From: Duganella sp. Root336D2
GTDB taxonomy: Bacteria > Pseudomonadota > Gammaproteobacteria > Burkholderiales > Burkholderiaceae_D
DNA length: 64,000 nt
Reading direction: 5' to 3'
NCBI RefSeq assembly: GCF_001425005.1
Contig: NZ_LMDB01000012.1
Coordinates: forward strand, 715,407 to 779,406
Position 1 is the first letter of the stretch. Each line of letters begins with the position of its first letter. This document shows, one piece after another, positions 44,298 through 53,547 of this stretch. Both the position numbers and the translations under genes were made by a program. The notes below the pieces were generated by a model. The model saw only the letters and a list, made by a program, of their open reading frames with translations. It ran no database searches and was not told the DNA's origin.

Positions 44298-45599
44298 ATG
44301 CGTATGCCCCGCCTGTTCGTTTCACTGATCGCTGTTGGATTAATGGGAGGCGCCGCGGCGCAATCGCTGTCACCCGAAGAAGAACGCATCGTCGGCCTGG
44401 TCAAGGCGAATTCCGGCACGGCGCTGGCGCTGCTGGAAAAGACAGTCAACATCAACAGCGGCACCATGAATCACAAAGGCATACGCGAAGTCGGCAAAAT
44501 TTTCGGTGCCGAACTGGACAAGCTGGGATTCAAGACGCAGTGGATCGACATGCCGAAGGAAATGCAGCGTGCCGGCCACCTGGTCGCCACGCGTGAGGGC
44601 AAGCAGGGCAAGCGCGTGCTGCTGATCGGCCACCTCGACACCGTATTCGAAGCGAATGCCCCGATGCAGAAGTGGGAGCGCCAAGGCGAGAGCGCCAGCG
44701 GGCAGGGCGTCAACGACATGAAGGGCGGCGACGTCATCATCATCGAAGCGCTGCGCGCGCTGCACGCAGCGCGTGCGCTGGACAACACCACCATCAGCGT
44801 CATCTTCACCGGCGACGAAGAAAGTGCCGGCGACCCGAAAGAAATCTCACGGCGCGACATGGTCAACCTTGCCAAGCGCAGCGACGTCGCGCTGGCATTT
44901 GAAGCCACGGTACTCGACGAAAACGGCAAGGCCACCGGCACCATTGGCCGCCGCTCATCAACTTCATGGCAGCTCGAGGTGAAAGGCAAGCAAGGCCATT
45001 CCTCCGGCATCTTCAATGCCAGTGCCGGTTTTGGTGCGGTATACGAAACGGCTCGCATCCTGGATACCTTCCGCCAGCAGTTGCAGGAGCCGAACCTGAC
45101 GTTTAACCCCGGCCTGATCCTGGGCGGTACCGAAGTCACGTACGACGCCACGGCAGCCAAGGGCACGGCGTTCGGCAAGTCCAACGTAATCGCCAACAGC
45201 GCAACGGTGAAGGGTGACCTGCGCTTCCTGACGCCGGAGCAGGGGGAGCAAGCACGCACCCGCATGCGTTCCATCGTCGCGCAAAGCCTGCCCGGCACCA
45301 GCGCACAGATTCGTTTCCACGACGGCTACCCGCCAATGGCGCCGACAAACGGCAACCTGAAAGTATTGGAGCAATATTCGAAAGCCAGCGCCGACGCCGG
45401 CTTGGGCGAGATCGCCGCGCTACCGCCAGGATTGCGCGGCGCCGGCGACGTGCAATTCGTCGCGCCATATGTCGACAGCCTGGACGGCCTGGGCGCCACC
45501 GGCAAAGGCGCCCACGCGCCGGGAGAAGATCTGGATGTGCGCTCGATCGAGCAGGGAGCAATCAGGACTGCGGTGCTGCTGTACCGTCTTACAAGATAA
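44298..45599 (+). CDS. Exported M20-family zinc metallopeptidase (CPG2-like)
   Basis: Zinc-binding motifs are visible in order: IGHLDTVF (His and Asp), GVNDMKGGDVI (bridging Asp) and IFTGDEESAG (catalytic Glu pair), with a dimerisation domain between. A signal peptide (MRMPRLFVSLIAVGLMGGA, cleavage near AAAQ) sends it to the periplasm. It resembles carboxypeptidase G2, which removes C-terminal glutamate. The ATG at 44298 was chosen because AAGGAGG ends 9 bases before it; an ATG 9 bases earlier is too close to the ribosome site. Length is 433. Confidence 0.88.
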   Translation: MRMPRLFVSLIAVGLMGGAAAQSLSPEEERIVGLVKANSGTALALLEKTVNINSGTMNHKGIREVGKIFGAELDKLGFKTQWIDMPKEMQRAGHLVATREGKQGKRVLLIGHLDTVFEANAPMQKWERQGESASGQGVNDMKGGDVIIIEALRALHAARALDNTTISVIFTGDEESAGDPKEISRRDMVNLAKRSDVALAFEATVLDENGKATGTIGRRSSTSWQLEVKGKQGHSSGIFNASAGFGAVYETARILDTFRQQLQEPNLTFNPGLILGGTEVTYDATAAKGTAFGKSNVIANSATVKGDLRFLTPEQGEQARTRMRSIVAQSLPGTSAQIRFHDGYPPMAPTNGNLKVLEQYSKASADAGLGEIAALPPGLRGAGDVQFVAPYVDSLDGLGATGKGAHAPGEDLDVRSIEQGAIRTAVLLYRLTR

Positions 45600-45628
45600 A
45601 AGTCGGGGTCAGACCTGACCCCGACTTT
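45599..45628. repeat. Family A palindrome acting as bidirectional terminator
   Basis: AAAGTCGGGGTCA and TGACCCCGACTTT are perfect 13-bp arms around a GACC centre. It begins in the stop codon of the M20 peptidase gene and ends 3 bases before the yicC stop. The GGGTCAGAC core is shared with the RAYT inverted repeats. A-rich and T-rich ends allow termination on both strands. Confidence 0.85.
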
Positions 45629-45630
45629 CT

Positions 45631-46536
45631 TTATTCTAGGTTCTGGACCTGTTCGCGCATCTGCTCGATCAGTAGCTTGAGCTCCATCGAGGCGTCGGCC
45701 AGTTCCTTGACCGAGGCTTTGGCGCCGAGGGTGTTCGCTTCGCGGTTCAGTTCCTGCATCATGAAGTCCAGGCGTTTGCCGACCTGGCCGCCTTTTTTCA
45801 GGATGTGGCGGGTTTCGGCCAGGTGCGCCGACAGGCGGCCCAGCTCTTCGGCGACGTCGATGCGGATGCCGTACAGGATCACTTCCTGGCGGATGCGCTC
45901 CATCGCGTCCTGGCGCGACATCGAGGTATTCGATCCGGTGCAGGCCAAACCGAGCGCCTCCTGCATGCGTTCCACCGCTTTTTGTTGGAATTGTGCAACT
46001 ACCTGAGGAATTAGAGGGGTAATTCGTTTAACGATGGCTTCCATGGCATCGATGCGGGAAACCAGCATCGCTTCCAGTGCGGCGCCTTCACGCTGGCGGC
46101 TCTGGACAAAGGCTTCCACAGTCTTGTTCATGAGGGCGGAAACGTCGGCCTGCAGCGATTCCTGGCCGATTTGTGCCTCTTCGACAACACCCGGCCAGCG
46201 AAGTAGTTCAGCAACACTCATCTGCGCGGCACCGCTGAAGTGCTTGCTGACTTCGCCTTGCAGGCGCGCCAGCTCGTTGAGCAGGGTTACATTCAGGGCC
46301 TGCGTGCCAGCAGCGGCGGCTTTGCGGCCGAAGCTCAGTCGCAGTTCCACTTTGCCACGGGTGATGGCGCCCATGATGGCAGATCGTAAATCGGGTTCGA
46401 GCGCGCGTAAGTCGTCATTAATGCGGAATTGAAGGTCCAAAAAGCGCGAATTGACGCTTTTTACCTCAATTGTCAGCGTGCCCGCCGCGCTTTCGCTGGT
46501 GGCTACGGCGTAGCCAGTCATGCTGGAAATGCTCAA
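45631..46536 (-). CDS. yicC: YicC-family endoribonuclease
   Basis: YicC proteins are endoribonucleases that act in small-RNA and mRNA turnover. The N-terminus SMTGYAVATSESAAGTLTIE and VKSVNSRFLDLQFRINDDL, and the C-terminus EANTLGAKASVKELADASME, are conserved. The 301-residue frame uses a TTG start; an ATG five codons later would cut before the conserved Ser of SMTGY, so TTG fits the family better. It is divergent from the kinase gene. Confidence 0.9.
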   Translation of the reverse strand: MSISSMTGYAVATSESAAGTLTIEVKSVNSRFLDLQFRINDDLRALEPDLRSAIMGAITRGKVELRLSFGRKAAAAGTQALNVTLLNELARLQGEVSKHFSGAAQMSVAELLRWPGVVEEAQIGQESLQADVSALMNKTVEAFVQSRQREGAALEAMLVSRIDAMEAIVKRITPLIPQVVAQFQQKAVERMQEALGLACTGSNTSMSRQDAMERIRQEVILYGIRIDVAEELGRLSAHLAETRHILKKGGQVGKRLDFMMQELNREANTLGAKASVKELADASMELKLLIEQMREQVQNLE

Positions 46537-46618
46537 AGGATATCCCCGATTTTGTCTTTGTCTTTACAATATATTGCTTTGTCCCACACAATCCGGTTTA
46601 GTTGAAGCGAGGAAACTT

Positions 46619-47608
46619 ATGGCAGCTCAGAACAACGCTCCATTACCGGATGGTCTGGAAATTGCTGGATACCGCATTGTAAAGAAAATTGCGTCAGGCG
46701 GGTTCAGTATTGTGTACCTGGCCTACGACGCCGAAGGTAATGCGGTAGCGATAAAAGAATATTTACCAAGCAGCCTTGCATTGCGTCAAGAGGGCGAGAT
46801 GGTACCGGTGGTCACAAAATCGAATTTGGCGGTCTTCAGGATCGGGCTGAAGTGCTTTTTTGAAGAAGGCCGTGCATTAGCAAAGATTTCACATCCGAAT
46901 GTTGTAAGGGTGTTGAATTTCTTCCGTGCTAACGAAACTGTTTATATGGTAATGGCCTACGAATCGGGCCATTCGCTGCAGGATCACATCCAGCGGCAAC
47001 GCAGCAGGGGTCGCAATTGCAGCGAGGCCTTCGTGCGCCAGATCTTCACGCAGGTGCTGAAAGGCCTGCGCGAGGTGCACACCAACAAGCTGCTGCACCT
47101 GGACCTGAAACCGGCCAATATCTACCTGCGCACGGACGGCACGCCTATGCTGCTGGACTTCGGTGCGGCGCGCCAGACCGTGAACACGGACAGTCCGAAG
47201 CTGATGCCGATGTACACCCCCGGCTTTGCGCCGCCGGAGCTGTACTCGAAGACCGAGGCGCTGGGTCCGTGGACCGACGTTTATTCGATCGGTGCGTCGA
47301 TTTTCGCCTGCATGCTCGGCCAGCCGCCGCAGCCGGCCGACCAGCGCCGCAAGGAAGACAAGATGGAGCCGCATTTCCAGAAGCTGGAAATCCTCTATTC
47401 GCCGGAGCTGGTGAAACTGGTACGATGGACTTTGGAAATCGATCCTTTGGCCCGTCCGCAAAGCCTGTTTGAGCTGCAAAAAATGCTGGCCCAGGCGCCG
47501 GCACCGAAGGAACCGCCGCCTCCGCCGGGGGCACTAGAAAAGCTGGGCAAGCTGGCAGGCAAGCTCGGATTTGGCCGTAAAAAAGAGACGGCCCCGCGCC
47601 AACAATAA
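46619..47608 (+). CDS. Serine/threonine protein kinase (Hanks type)
   Basis: The 329-residue kinase has a Gly loop (SGGFSIVYLAYD), catalytic Lys46 (AVAIKEYLP), helix C Glu, catalytic loop HLDLKPANI with Asp162 and Asn167, and metal-binding Asp180 (LDFGAA). The Arg of the usual HRD motif is Leu. The C-terminus is Pro-rich then Lys/Arg-rich (KLAGKLGFGRKKETAPRQ) with no membrane helix. The ATG at 46619 has GAGGAAA upstream. A PP2C phosphatase follows 12 bases later. The first 350 bases have 40-50% GC, the rest 60-67%. Confidence 0.92.
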   Translation: MAAQNNAPLPDGLEIAGYRIVKKIASGGFSIVYLAYDAEGNAVAIKEYLPSSLALRQEGEMVPVVTKSNLAVFRIGLKCFFEEGRALAKISHPNVVRVLNFFRANETVYMVMAYESGHSLQDHIQRQRSRGRNCSEAFVRQIFTQVLKGLREVHTNKLLHLDLKPANIYLRTDGTPMLLDFGAARQTVNTDSPKLMPMYTPGFAPPELYSKTEALGPWTDVYSIGASIFACMLGQPPQPADQRRKEDKMEPHFQKLEILYSPELVKLVRWTLEIDPLARPQSLFELQKMLAQAPAPKEPPPPPGALEKLGKLAGKLGFGRKKETAPRQQ

Positions 47609-47620
47609 GGAGCCCATGCC

Positions 47621-48553
47621 ATGCAATTCGCCGTTTACCAGGAAACGCATATCGGGGGCCGCAAGGTTAACCAGGACCGGATGGGCTACAGCTTCACGCG
47701 CGACGCGCTGTTGCTGGTGCTTGCCGACGGCATGGGGGGCCATGCGCGCGGCGAGATCGCTGCCGCCATCGCCACCCGCACCATTTCCCAGATGTTCCAG
47801 CAACAGGCCACCCCTTACGTGAAGGGGGCGGAGCGCTTCCTCGAAGAGGCGCTGGCTGCTGCGCACAACGACATCCACACGTACACGATGACCCACAATA
47901 TGCCGGAGTCGCCGCGTACGACCATCGTGGCTTGCCTGGTGCAGCACAATACCGCCGTGTGGGCCCATTGCGGCGATTCGCGCCTGTACTGGGTGCGCAA
48001 CGGCCAGGTGCATGGCCGCACGCGCGACCATTCACACGTCGAGAACATGATCGAGAAGGGTTTGATCCCGGCGTCGGCGCGCAATACCCACCCGGACCGC
48101 AACAAGCTGTATGCCTGCCTGGGTGCCAGCAGCGCGCCGCGCATCGAGATTTCGGGCCGCGCCAACCTGCTGCCGGGCGATACGCTGATGCTGTGCTCCG
48201 ATGGCCTGTGGTCGGTGGTCACCGACGAAGAGCTGGTGCAGATGCTGACCACGCAGACCGTGGTGCGGGCGGTGCCGGACATGCTGGCCACTGCGCTGCG
48301 CCGCGCCGGCGACACCAGCGACAACGTGACGGCGCTGGCCATCATGTGGCAGGGCGCTTTGGTGGCCGATGGCGCACCGACCACGCACGCCGGTTCGACC
48401 GTGATTTCGACCGAGCAGTTGCCGGACGATGTGGTCAGCACGACCATTCACGGCGCCAAGACTGAAACCGACGTGTTCGACGATGACGAAATTGAAAAGG
48501 CGATTGCGGAAATCCGCGGCGCCATCGAGAAATCTACCCAGTTACTGAAATAG
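47621..48553 (+). CDS. PP2C-family serine/threonine phosphatase
   Basis: Metal-binding and core motifs are all present: [41 protein letters not shown] and [12 protein letters not shown]. The N-terminal 245 residues are the catalytic domain; a short acidic tail ([18 protein letters not shown]) follows. It is co-transcribed with the kinase and should reverse its phosphorylation. AAGGAG precedes the start. rph begins 7 bases after the stop. Confidence 0.93.
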   Translation: MQFAVYQETHIGGRKVNQDRMGYSFTRDALLLVLADGMGGHARGEIAAAIATRTISQMFQQQATPYVKGAERFLEEALAAAHNDIHTYTMTHNMPESPRTTIVACLVQHNTAVWAHCGDSRLYWVRNGQVHGRTRDHSHVENMIEKGLIPASARNTHPDRNKLYACLGASSAPRIEISGRANLLPGDTLMLCSDGLWSVVTDEELVQMLTTQTVVRAVPDMLATALRRAGDTSDNVTALAIMWQGALVADGAPTTHAGSTVISTEQLPDDVVSTTIHGAKTETDVFDDDEIEKAIAEIRGAIEKSTQLLK

Positions 48554-48560
48554 GAAATCC

Positions 48561-49289
48561 ATGACCACTGTCAACCGCCCGAGCGGCCGCGCCGTCGATG
48601 CGCTGCGCAATATCCGCATCACCCGCGACTACACCAAGCACGCCGAAGGTTCGGTGCTGATCGAGTGCGGCGACACCAAGGTAATCTGCACCGCCAGCAT
48701 TGAAGAGCGCGTGCCCGGTTTCCTGAAGGGCAAGGGCCAGGGCTGGATGACGGCGGAATACGGCATGCTGCCGCGTTCCACCCACTCGCGCATGGACCGC
48801 GAAGCCGCCAAAGGCAAGCAAAGCGGCCGCACCCAGGAGATCCAGCGCCTGATCGGCCGTTCGCTGCGCGCTGCCTTCGACCTGGAAGCTTTCGGCGAAC
48901 GCACCCTGCAACTGGACTGCGACGTGATCCAGGCCGACGGCGGTACCCGCACCGCGTCGATCACCGGCGCCATGGTGGCGGCCTATGACGCCTTCTCCAA
49001 GCTGAAGGCGCGCGGCATGATCGAAACCATCCCGGTCAAGCACTTCGTGGCCGCGATCTCGGTTGGCGTGTACAAGGGCGTGCCGGTGCTGGACCTGGAC
49101 TACCTGGAAGATTCGGATTGCGACACCGACATGAACGTGATCATGACCGACGCCGGCGCCTTCGTGGAGGTGCAGGGCACCGCAGAAGGCGCTGCTTTCG
49201 ACCGCGCGGCCATGAATCGCCTGCTGGACCTGGCCGAAGGCGGCATCAAGGACCTGGTCAAGCTGCAGAAGCAGGCGCTGGGTCTGTAA
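48561..49289 (+). CDS. rph: Ribonuclease PH
   Basis: RNase PH trims tRNA 3' ends by phosphorolysis. Conserved blocks are [48 protein letters not shown] and [17 protein letters not shown]. Length 242 is standard. Its 3' end overlaps the convergent LysR gene by 32 bases. The chain is intact, unlike the frameshifted rph of E. coli K-12. Confidence 0.96.
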   Translation: MTTVNRPSGRAVDALRNIRITRDYTKHAEGSVLIECGDTKVICTASIEERVPGFLKGKGQGWMTAEYGMLPRSTHSRMDREAAKGKQSGRTQEIQRLIGRSLRAAFDLEAFGERTLQLDCDVIQADGGTRTASITGAMVAAYDAFSKLKARGMIETIPVKHFVAAISVGVYKGVPVLDLDYLEDSDCDTDMNVIMTDAGAFVEVQGTAEGAAFDRAAMNRLLDLAEGGIKDLVKLQKQALGL

Positions 49290-50163
49290 CTGCTCCCAAG
49301 CGCTGCCGCAGGAAGTCCACGAAAGCGGCAGTCTTCAACGGCAGGAATTCGCGCGCCGGGTACACCGCGTAAGTAGCGGGGCCCGGCGGCAAGTCCACAT
49401 CCTCCATAATCCGCAGCAATTGGCCGCTGGCCAGTTCGTCGGCGACGATCGGCAAGGGAACCTTGATGATGCCCGCGCCGCCCGCGGCGGCTGTCACCAG
49501 GGCGCCGCCATCGTTCATCTGTAATGGGCCGTCGACCCGCACCGTGCCGGCTTCTCCGAAATTCCATTCGTCATAAACCCGCGCACCGACTGCGTAGACC
49601 AGGCAGGCGTGCTGCTGCAGTTCCTGCGGCGTGCGCGGCGTGCCCTTGCGGGCCAGGTAGGAGGGCGCTGCGCACACCACGCTGGGGCTCTCGGCCAGCT
49701 TGCGCGCCACCAGCGTCGAGTCGACCAGGGCGGAAGTGCGGATTGCGACGTCGATTTGCTGGGCGATCAGGTCCACCATTGCATCGTCCAGCTGCAGCGA
49801 AATCTTCACCTGCGGGTGGAGCGCCGTGAAATCGGCCAGCAGCGGCACCAGCACGCGCCGTCCGGCCATCGAACAGGAGACGCGCAACAGGCCGCGCACT
49901 TGTTGCTGGTAGCTGTCAGTGAGGTGGGCGATCTTGTCCAGCGAGCGCTCGATCTGGCGCGCTTCCTCCAGCACCAGTTGTCCCACTTCGGTCAGCGCGA
50001 GCTGCCGTGTTGAGCGCTGGATAAGGCGGGCGCCGAGGTCTTTCTCCAATTGGGCGAGCTGGCGCGATACGACGGACTTGCCGCAGCCTAGCTTGACTGC
50101 TGCGGCACTGATACTGCCGGACTGGATGATGGTGGCAAAAATGGCAAGGCGTTGCGGGTTCAT
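49258..50163 (-). CDS. LysR-family transcriptional regulator
   Basis: The N-terminal helix-turn-helix is [20 protein letters not shown], followed by the linker helix and a substrate-binding domain ([20 protein letters not shown]). The 301-residue length from the ATG at 50163 is typical; longer frames run across the divergent oxidoreductase and are not protein-like. The divergent arrangement, with 102 bases between the starts, suggests it regulates the oxidoreductase and itself. Confidence 0.92.
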   Translation of the reverse strand: MNPQRLAIFATIIQSGSISAAAVKLGCGKSVVSRQLAQLEKDLGARLIQRSTRQLALTEVGQLVLEEARQIERSLDKIAHLTDSYQQQVRGLLRVSCSMAGRRVLVPLLADFTALHPQVKISLQLDDAMVDLIAQQIDVAIRTSALVDSTLVARKLAESPSVVCAAPSYLARKGTPRTPQELQQHACLVYAVGARVYDEWNFGEAGTVRVDGPLQMNDGGALVTAAAGGAGIIKVPLPIVADELASGQLLRIMEDVDLPPGPATYAVYPAREFLPLKTAAFVDFLRQRLGAVTDPAPASAA

Positions 50164-50265
50164 TGTTCCTCCCTGGTCAACAATGTAATGCCAGTTCGTT
50201 GACTTATCAAGCGTGAATGAGGTCCGTACACTGGCGTCATTCAATCTCCCGAGGAGTTCTGCACC

Positions 50266-51270
50266 ATGACCAATAACCGCCAGTTCCTGCTTGCCCGCCG
50301 CCCAGAAGGCGCCATCCAGCGTTCCGATTTCGAACTTGCCGCAACGCCGCTGCGCGCCTTGGCGGACGGTGAGATCCTGATCCAGGTATCGCACATTTCG
50401 CTGGATCCCGCCATGCGCGGCTGGATGAACGCGTCGACCGAGTCGTACATGCCGCCGGTGGCGCTGGGTGAGGTGATGCGCGCCATTGCAGTTGGCCGCG
50501 TTGTCGAATCGCGCAATCCCGGCTTCGCAGCAGGCGAACATGTCACCGGCCTGCTGGGTGTGCAGGAACACGCGATCCACAGCGGCGCTGGACTGAACAA
50601 AGTCGACCCGTCGCTGGCGCCACTGCCATTGTTCCTCGGCGCGCTCGGCATGCCGGGCCTCACCGCCTATTTCGGCCTGCTCGACGTCGGCCAGCCGAAA
50701 GAGGGCGACACAGTTGTAGTTTCCGGTGCGGCCGGTGCGGTCGGTGCCCTGGTGGGGCAGATCGCCAAGCTCAAAGGTGCGCGGGTGATCGGCATTGCAG
50801 GCAGCGCCGATAAAGTGCGTTACCTGGTCGAGGAGCTGGGCTTTGACGCGGCGATCGACTACAAGACCGAAGACGTGGCGGCAGCGTTGCGCCAACATGC
50901 GCCGAAGGGTATCGACGTCTTCTTCGACAACGTGGGCGGCGCCATCCTCGATGCGGCGCTGGCCAACCTCGCACATGGTGCGCGCGTGGTGATCTGCGGT
51001 GCGATCTCGCAGTACAACAATACCGATGCCGTGGCCGGGCCGTCGAATTACCTGCAACTGCTGGTCAAGCGCGCCACCATGCGCGGCGTGATGGTGGGCG
51101 ACTACTATCACCGCGCGATGGAAGCCATCACCACCATGGGCGGCTGGATCCAGGCCGGCAAGCTGAAAACCCGCGAACATGTGGTGCAAGGCCTCGACAC
51201 TTTCCCAGAGACCTTCGCCAAGCTGTTCACCGGCGCCAACCAGGGCAAGCTGGTGCTGCAAGTGGTTTAA
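50266..51270 (+). CDS. NADP-dependent medium-chain oxidoreductase (CurA/leukotriene B4 reductase type)
   Basis: The Rossmann motif is VVVSGAAGAVGALVGQIAKL. The protein lacks the zinc-binding Cys residues of alcohol dehydrogenases and matches the enone/quinone reductase group (ISLDPAMRGWMNASTESYMP; EHVVQGLDTFPETFAKLFTG). It probably reduces alpha,beta-unsaturated carbonyls with NADPH. Length is 334. GAGGAG precedes the ATG. A perfect 14-bp inverted repeat begins with the base after its stop codon. Confidence 0.9.
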   Translation: MTNNRQFLLARRPEGAIQRSDFELAATPLRALADGEILIQVSHISLDPAMRGWMNASTESYMPPVALGEVMRAIAVGRVVESRNPGFAAGEHVTGLLGVQEHAIHSGAGLNKVDPSLAPLPLFLGALGMPGLTAYFGLLDVGQPKEGDTVVVSGAAGAVGALVGQIAKLKGARVIGIAGSADKVRYLVEELGFDAAIDYKTEDVAAALRQHAPKGIDVFFDNVGGAILDAALANLAHGARVVICGAISQYNNTDAVAGPSNYLQLLVKRATMRGVMVGDYYHRAMEAITTMGGWIQAGKLKTREHVVQGLDTFPETFAKLFTGANQGKLVLQVV

Positions 51271-51300
51271 AATATCGGCTCTTTCAAAAGAGCCGATATT
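51271..51300 (+). terminator. 14-bp perfect hairpin between oxidoreductase and rdgB
   Basis: AATATCGGCTCTTT and AAAGAGCCGATATT are fully complementary around a 2-base centre CA. The element starts right after the oxidoreductase stop and ends one base before the rdgB ATG. It may stop upstream transcripts. As RNA its right arm would also hold the AAGAG stretch, the only ribosome-site-like sequence for rdgB. Confidence 0.6.
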
Positions 51301-51301
51301 C

Positions 51302-51889
51302 ATGACACAACGCATCGTTCTCGCATCGAACAACAAGGGCAAGCTCAAGGAATTCAACGAGCTGCTCTCGACCATTGGTTTCTCTGCCCATCCGCAGGGT
51401 GAATTCGACGTCCCTGAGGCGGATGAGCCTTTCCACACTTTTGTCGAAAATGCACTGACCAAGGCGCGCCACGCAGCGCGCCTGACCGGCTTGCCGGCGC
51501 TGGCCGATGATTCGGGCGTATGCGTCAATGCGCTGGGCGGTGCGCCTGGCGTGTATTCGGCGCGCTATGCAGGCGAGCCGAAATCGGACGCGCGCAACAG
51601 CGAGAAATTGATCGCCGACCTGGCAGCGCATGCCGACAAATCGGCCTACTATTACTGTGTGCTGGTGTTCGTGCGCCACGCCGACGACCCGCAGCCGGTG
51701 ATCGCCGACGGGCGTTGGGAGGGCGTGATCTCGGCCGAAGCGCGCGGCGAAGGCGGCTTTGGCTACGACCCGTACTTCCTGATTCCTGCGCTGGGCAAGC
51801 ACGTGGCCGAACTGGCACCGGAAGAGAAGAACCGACTGTCCCATCGCGGCCAGGCCCTGCGTGCATTGGTAGAGAAGCTGAAGAAATGA
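51302..51889 (+). CDS. rdgB: XTP/dITP pyrophosphatase RdgB
   Basis: RdgB (HAM1 family) removes non-canonical purine triphosphates from the pool. The start MTQRIVLASNNKGKLKEFNE and the motifs FVENALTKARHAARLTGLPA, LADDSGVCVNALGGAPGVYS and GEGGFGYDPYFL are diagnostic. The ATG at 51302 gives 195 residues, the usual size; it lies one base after a strong hairpin. The stop overlaps the hemW start by 4 bases. Confidence 0.96.
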   Translation: MTQRIVLASNNKGKLKEFNELLSTIGFSAHPQGEFDVPEADEPFHTFVENALTKARHAARLTGLPALADDSGVCVNALGGAPGVYSARYAGEPKSDARNSEKLIADLAAHADKSAYYYCVLVFVRHADDPQPVIADGRWEGVISAEARGEGGFGYDPYFLIPALGKHVAELAPEEKNRLSHRGQALRALVEKLKK

Positions 51890-53121
51890 TCCCGATCAAG
51901 CCGGTCGGCAATGCCGTACCAAGCCGCACCATCGACAGCGCCGCCGGCGTCGCTGCTACCTACCTGCGCCCGGGCGCGCTGAACCTGCAAGCCCTGCCGC
52001 CATTGTCGCTATACATCCACTGGCCGTGGTGCGTGCGCAAGTGCCCTTATTGCGACTTCAATTCGCACGAGGCGAAGGGCGAAGTGCCTGAGAAGGCATA
52101 CCTGGACGCGCTGCGGCGCGACCTGGAAATGTCGCTGCCCCTGGTCTGGGGCCGCAAGATCTACACGATCTTCATCGGCGGCGGCACACCGAGCCTGATG
52201 TCGGCGGCAGGCATGGAGCGCCTGATGTCGGACTTGCGCAGCCTGCTGCCGCTGGACGGCGCCTGCGAGATCACGATGGAGGCCAATCCCGGCACCTTCG
52301 AGGCCGAAAAGTTCCGCTCCTACCGCGACAGCGGCATCAACCGCCTGTCGATCGGTATCCAGAGCTTCAACAGCGAGCACCTGAAGGCGCTGGGCCGCAT
52401 CCACGACGACGGCGAAGCAAAGCGCGCGGTAGAAATCGCGCTGGCGAACTTCGACAACTTCAACCTTGACCTGATGTACGCGCTGCCCAACCAGACGCTG
52501 GAACAGGCACGCCAGGATATCGAGACCGCGATTAGATTCAAGCCGCCGCACCTGTCGCTGTACCACCTGACGATGGAGCCGAACACCGTATTCGCGAAGT
52601 ATCCGCCGCAGCTGCCGGACGACGACCTGAGTGCGGACATGCAGGACATGATCGCCGAACTGACTACCTCGAACGGCTACGGCCACTATGAAGTATCGGC
52701 CTACGCCAAACCTGGCCACCAGGCACGCCACAACCTGAACTACTGGCAGTTCGGCGACTACCTCGGCATCGGCGCCGGCGCCCACACCAAGCTGTCCTTC
52801 CCGCACCGCGTGCTGCGCCAGGCGCGCTACAAGCAACCCCAGTCCTATATGGACGCGGTGGCAGCTGGCAATCCGGTGCAGGAAGAGCGCGAACTGTCTC
52901 GCGACGAAATGGGCTTCGAGTTCATGTTGAACACCCTGCGCCTGCAAGGCGGCTTCGAGCCGAACCTGTTCGCCGAACGTACCGGCGTCGCGCTCAACAC
53001 CATCGAGAAGCAGTTGAATGCAGCCGAAGCCAAAGGCCTGCTTTACCGTGACCACATGCTGATCAAGCCAACCGAATTGGGCCAACGCTTCCTCAACGAC
53101 CTGCAGCAAATGTTCCTTTGA
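51886..53121 (+). CDS. hemW: Radical SAM heme chaperone HemW
   Basis: HemW is the heme-binding HemN-like radical SAM protein. The 4Fe-4S cluster motif CxxxCxxC is WCVRKCPYCDF (Cys49, Cys53, Cys56), followed by FIGGGTPSLM and the HemN C-terminal domain. It lacks a second N-terminal Cys typical of the oxygen-independent coproporphyrinogen oxidase HemN. An N-terminal extension of about 35 residues precedes the barrel. Its ATG overlaps the rdgB stop (ATGA); rdgB-hemW is a common pair. Confidence 0.92.
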   Translation: MIPIKPVGNAVPSRTIDSAAGVAATYLRPGALNLQALPPLSLYIHWPWCVRKCPYCDFNSHEAKGEVPEKAYLDALRRDLEMSLPLVWGRKIYTIFIGGGTPSLMSAAGMERLMSDLRSLLPLDGACEITMEANPGTFEAEKFRSYRDSGINRLSIGIQSFNSEHLKALGRIHDDGEAKRAVEIALANFDNFNLDLMYALPNQTLEQARQDIETAIRFKPPHLSLYHLTMEPNTVFAKYPPQLPDDDLSADMQDMIAELTTSNGYGHYEVSAYAKPGHQARHNLNYWQFGDYLGIGAGAHTKLSFPHRVLRQARYKQPQSYMDAVAAGNPVQEERELSRDEMGFEFMLNTLRLQGGFEPNLFAERTGVALNTIEKQLNAAEAKGLLYRDHMLIKPTELGQRFLNDLQQMFL

Positions 53122-53164
53122 TGGACGCCAGGGCCGTTTTCAACGGCTACCCCAGGACTCCTCC

Positions 53165-53379
53165 AAGTCGGTGCCACAAGTCGGTACCAGGTCTGTCATT
53201 TGGACAGCTAGCGCTCACATTTGACGAATCTCAAAGTGCGAATTTGGCCGATTTCGCGTATTGATATTTATCAAAGAGTCGGCTCGCCTGTCCGAATGAC
53301 AGACCTGGCACCGACTCATTTCCCGTGGCACCGACTCATTTCCGAATGACAGACCTGGCACCGACTCATGGCACCGACT
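53165..53379. repeat. Cluster of family B REP-like repeats
   Basis: A short AAGTCGGTGCCA copy stands at 53165-53176. A long arm (53178-53207, with GTACCAGGTCTGTCATTTGG) faces an inverted copy (53288-53316, with ATGACAGACCTGGCACCGAC), 80 bases apart. A truncated TGGCACCGACTCATTTCC copy, another full copy (53339-53366) and a short TGGCACCGACTCATG end the series. The same unit forms the hairpin at 20381-20454. The irregular spacing and mixed orientation rule out a CRISPR array. Confidence 0.88.
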
Positions 53380-53382
53380 CAT

Positions 53383-53508
53383 GCCGATCCCAACATTGCA
53401 AACGACCATAAGCGTAACGCGCTCGACTACGCAAAAAACGTCGCATCGCCTGCCTCGATAGTGTCGCTATTGGAGAAAGCCCAAGGCCTTAAGAAACCTA
53501 AGCGGTAG
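53383..53508 (+). pseudogene. 3' remnant of an ankyrin-repeat protein gene
   Basis: The frame reads ADPNIANDHKRNALDYAKNV and then SPASIVSLLEKAQ, a clear terminal ankyrin repeat, and ends KKPKR at a TAG. Upstream the frame runs straight into family B repeats and meets a stop at 53347, so the rest of the gene is missing. The fragment has about 41 codons. It appears that a repeat-mediated rearrangement or deletion replaced the 5' part. Confidence 0.65.
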
Positions 53509-53547
53509 ATGGACCTGGCGATCCATCCCGCGTCGATCGTCCAGGCG

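Larger units (their letters stand above)
53122..53547. other. Intergenic region with nested repeats and a broken gene end
   Basis: This gap between hemW and the chemoreceptor holds five or more full or partial copies of the family B repeat (53165-53379), an AT-richer 80-base insert between two of them, and the 3' end of an ankyrin-repeat reading frame. No intact gene was found. Confidence 0.8.

Noticed and set aside
49258..51528. 756-codon minus-strand frame extending the LysR gene
   Set aside because: Only the last 301 codons resemble LysR. The rest is antisense to the oxidoreductase and has His/Arg-rich shadow composition.
53165..53379. Possible CRISPR array
   Set aside because: The repeat units are in both orientations, of unequal length, without regular spacers, and match a dispersed palindrome at 20.4 kb.
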